Of a DNA stretch of 6,711 bases, positions 4,399-6,711 are shown one piece after another. The notes beneath the pieces were generated by a model. The model was not told the DNA's origin. It searched no databases and saw only the letters and a program-made list of their open reading frames with translations. The stretch covers positions 1 through 6,711 of the forward strand of contig JAJUJY010000208.1 in assembly GCA_029265085.1 (NCBI GenBank), given 5' to 3'. The position numbers were made by a program, and so were the translations under genes. How positions within the stretch are numbered: the stretch's first letter is position 1; the number at the start of each line of letters is the position of its first letter. The stretch comes from Chloroflexota bacterium (GTDB lineage: Bacteria > Chloroflexota > Anaerolineae > Anaerolineales > Anaerolineaceae).

Positions 4399-6657
4399 AT
4401 GAAACAGTTAATTCACCTACCGAAATTTCCTACCGAAACTGACTCACTTCGCGCAGCACTGACAGGCGCAACAACCGGTGCAGCACTGGTCTTGATCCTT
4501 TATTCAATCCATATTAGCGGAATCCTTGGTACGCCGTTAGGGAAACTTGGAGACCGGATCATTTTTCCAATCCTCATGTATTTATTAGTTGATTTATTTG
4601 CCGGGTTACTAAGAGGGCTGCTCCACCTGAGCAAGAAAATGTTCTCCTGGATTGGAGTACGAATTCAAGCCGCTAAGAAGCTAGAACAGCTTTCAACCAT
4701 TTTACAGGACCGGTTTTTCCGATATTTTGTTGGAATCCTTGCAGTTTTTGGTTTGTTATTGTTAGCACCCGGAGATACTGAATTGTGGTATATCCCGCTG
4801 GGTTGGTGTATTCTTTTTGGGGCATTCATAGGATATGCTCTTTCCTTGCAGCATACCAGACGTATTGTGAACCTTAGTCTTGCAATCAGCGCCAACGTAG
4901 TTGTGGGTATCTGGCTGGCGAATTTCGGTTTAACGCAATTTCAATACAAGAATATCGAGACAATTGCATCCTCCTTTCCAGTTCTTACAGTTGCTGACCC
5001 TGGCCAACCTGGGGAATTTTTGGTTCAGAGCCTGACCTACGGCAGCGGATATGACCGCCGCAGGCTGGAATATGGACAAAAAGTAACAATCCGAACATCG
5101 CCCGTGGATGCATCTCCGATTTGGAAGGGGTATAGCGGATTTTTCGCCAAATATTATCAGCTCTATTGGGGATTCACCCCAACAAACCTCCCATTAAACG
5201 CCAGGGTCTGGTATCCGCAAGGAAACGGTCCATTTCCAATCGTATTGATGGTGCATGGTAATCACAACTGGAGTGATTATTCTGAACCCGGCTACGCGTA
5301 CCTGGGTGAGCAATTGGCCAGCCATGGATATATTGCGGTATCCGTAGATGAAAATTTTCTAAACGGCTTTGCTATAAATGATCCAGGAGGACAAGAAATT
5401 CCCGCCCGAGGATGGGTTTTGTTAAAGCACTTGGAACTCTGGCAGCAATGGAACCAATCCATTGACAATCCATTTTATGGAAAAGTAGATTTTCAAAATA
5501 TTGCGCTGATCGGCCATTCTAACGGAGGTGAGGCGGCAACCTCTGCTGCATACCTGAATACGCAAGATCACCTGCCCTCGAATGACAATTTCCCATTGAA
5601 TTTTCACTTTCCTATCCGTGCCATCGTGGAAATTGCCCCCAGCGATATGGTTTATCGCCCCAATGGCAAACCCATTATGCTTAAGGACATTGATCTATTC
5701 TTATTGCAGGGAGCGCACGATTCCCAGGTCATGGCATTTTCCGGGATGGGGCAATATGATCGAACTAGCTTTAGCCCTGATTCAGATCACTTCAAAACTG
5801 CCTGGTATTTTTATCGCGGCAACCACGTCAAATTCAACACCGCCTGGGGTTCAGCCGATCTTAGTGCCCCTGTGAGTTGGCTGCTTAACCAAAAACCTTT
5901 ATTAAGCAACGAAGAACAACAACAGCTTGCCCGCGCTGGAATAACCGCCTTCTTAGAAGCCTCGTTAAAAGGGAAAACGGTTTATCGCACATGGTTCCAT
6001 GATCTACGCCAGGCCGCAAACTGGCTTCCGGAAGATATGTATGTGACGGCTTACCAGGATTCCACATTTCAAAGCTGGGATGATTTTCAAGCAGACAATG
6101 ATGTTGCAAGCATGTCTGTCGTTGGCGGTAAAGGTGAATGCTTTGGAGAAATTCAATGTCTCGAAACCAAACCGGTACTCCGGTATTACAATAAAATTCA
6201 AACCAACCGCGCAATTTCTTTGAAATGGAATTCAGGAGCAAACCAGGACTCTGGATACCGCATTATCCTACCGCAAGAATATAATCCATCCAAGGATGTC
6301 TCGATTGTCTTTGCAGTTGCGGCAGGCAGCGATCAAAAAGAACCTTCCCGGCTTTTTGTTCAACTGACAGACCGCAACGGGAAGATTATCACCCTTCCAC
6401 TGGATCAAATCGGGCCAGTAAATCCTTCGCTCCAAACGAATTTGTATCGATTTCCTGCATTACGAGATTGGATTGGCCGCGATGAACCATTAGCGCCAGA
6501 AATCGTATTCCAATCCTATGAACTTTCTATTGAGACTCTGGCAAATAAATATCCAGATTTCAATGCCACCCAACTTTCCCAAATTGCGTTTTTGGTTGAT
6601 CCTGGTATAAATGGATCCATCTATCTGGATGAAATTGGATTGCGAGCTACGCCATAA
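4399..6657 (+). CDS. Membrane-anchored alpha/beta hydrolase with C-terminal beta-rich domain
   Basis: This 752-residue protein is probably an esterase or lipase-like hydrolase with its catalytic domain outside the cytoplasm. Five hydrophobic segments are visible (about 20-43, 53-75, 107-123, 128-150 and 157-178). The positively charged loops at 79-105 and 151-155 place the N-terminus inside and everything after residue 180 outside. The hydrolase domain (about 260-520) has the oxyanion strand VLMVHGNHN (282-290), the nucleophile elbow GHSNGG (372-377) with S374, a likely acid D441 in LLQGAHDSQ (435-443), and a likely histidine H476 in GNHVKFN (474-480). This resembles dienelactone-hydrolase and PAF-acetylhydrolase-like families. 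Residues about 545-752 look beta-rich and end in SIYLDEIGL (740-748), a form common in jelly-roll carbohydrate-binding domains. It is divergent from the carrier-protein operon. A role in removing or handling acyl groups on envelope polymers is conceivable but unproven. Confidence 0.85.
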   Translation: MKQLIHLPKFPTETDSLRAALTGATTGAALVLILYSIHISGILGTPLGKLGDRIIFPILMYLLVDLFAGLLRGLLHLSKKMFSWIGVRIQAAKKLEQLSTILQDRFFRYFVGILAVFGLLLLAPGDTELWYIPLGWCILFGAFIGYALSLQHTRRIVNLSLAISANVVVGIWLANFGLTQFQYKNIETIASSFPVLTVADPGQPGEFLVQSLTYGSGYDRRRLEYGQKVTIRTSPVDASPIWKGYSGFFAKYYQLYWGFTPTNLPLNARVWYPQGNGPFPIVLMVHGNHNWSDYSEPGYAYLGEQLASHGYIAVSVDENFLNGFAINDPGGQEIPARGWVLLKHLELWQQWNQSIDNPFYGKVDFQNIALIGHSNGGEAATSAAYLNTQDHLPSNDNFPLNFHFPIRAIVEIAPSDMVYRPNGKPIMLKDIDLFLLQGAHDSQVMAFSGMGQYDRTSFSPDSDHFKTAWYFYRGNHVKFNTAWGSADLSAPVSWLLNQKPLLSNEEQQQLARAGITAFLEASLKGKTVYRTWFHDLRQAANWLPEDMYVTAYQDSTFQSWDDFQADNDVASMSVVGGKGECFGEIQCLETKPVLRYYNKIQTNRAISLKWNSGANQDSGYRIILPQEYNPSKDVSIVFAVAAGSDQKEPSRLFVQLTDRNGKIITLPLDQIGPVNPSLQTNLYRFPALRDWIGRDEPLAPEIVFQSYELSIETLANKYPDFNATQLSQIAFLVDPGINGSIYLDEIGLRATP

Positions 6658-6711
6658 ATGATGAAACGTTATCTTAATTTGAATAATTTTGGATGGTATT
6701 TTATTCGAATC
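6658..6711 (+). CDS. Possible start of a next gene, cut by the window edge
   Basis: Directly after the hydrolase stop an ATG ATG AAA CGT frame stays open for 18 codons to the window end, giving MMKRYLNLNN then FGWYFIRI. The abutting stop and start (TAAATG) would fit a coupled second gene, and the basic then aromatic/hydrophobic start could lead into a membrane helix. There is no clear Shine-Dalgarno motif, and so short a frame can be open by chance. No function can be given. Confidence 0.35.
   Translation, partial: MMKRYLNLNNFGWYFIRI

Noticed and set aside
5885..6241. A minus-strand 118-codon open frame inside the hydrolase gene
   Set aside because: It is antisense to a continuous plus-strand reading frame with clear structure; the translation, rich in Cys, Arg and Leu, looks like a shadow frame.

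Overview
The window comes from a bacterium. Genes carry Shine-Dalgarno motifs, are packed into overlapping transcription units, and have moderate base composition with no obvious mobile DNA. The mix of genes (a glycan-modification operon next to a large membrane-anchored alpha/beta hydrolase) would fit an Anaerolineae-like Chloroflexota, but that placement is an impression, not something the sequence proves.

Layout. Positions 4183 down to 1 (minus strand) hold a compact run of five genes read leftward: an acyl carrier protein, an SDR reductase, an AMP-forming acyl/acid ligase, a GNAT-type acyltransferase, and a NodB-type polysaccharide deacetylase cut by the left edge. Junctions are an 8-bp overlap, a 4-bp ATGA overlap, an 8-bp gap and a 4-bp GTGA overlap, so this is almost certainly one operon with translational coupling. 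Positions 4184-4398 form a divergent intergenic region with an AT-rich stretch, an imperfect dyad and a tandem GAATTACCCT repeat. From 4399 rightward (plus strand) runs a 752-residue protein with five predicted membrane helices, an alpha/beta-hydrolase domain and a beta-rich C-terminal domain. A second short plus-strand reading frame starts directly after its stop codon and leaves the window.

How the genes may work together. The ligase can activate a carboxylic acid as an adenylate, and the carrier protein can hold the acyl group as a phosphopantetheine thioester. The SDR could reduce a 3-keto group on it, and the GNAT protein could pass the acyl group to an amine. The deacetylase has no visible signal peptide and could expose such an amine on a cell-envelope glycan precursor in the cytoplasm. 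This resembles the logic of other carrier-protein systems that decorate glycans (Dlt D-alanylation, hydroxybutyryl-amino-sugar formation, exosortase-associated ligase/ACP/acyltransferase clusters). The exact gene set without a ketosynthase is the most interesting part of the window. The substrate, the product and any link to the divergent hydrolase are inferred.
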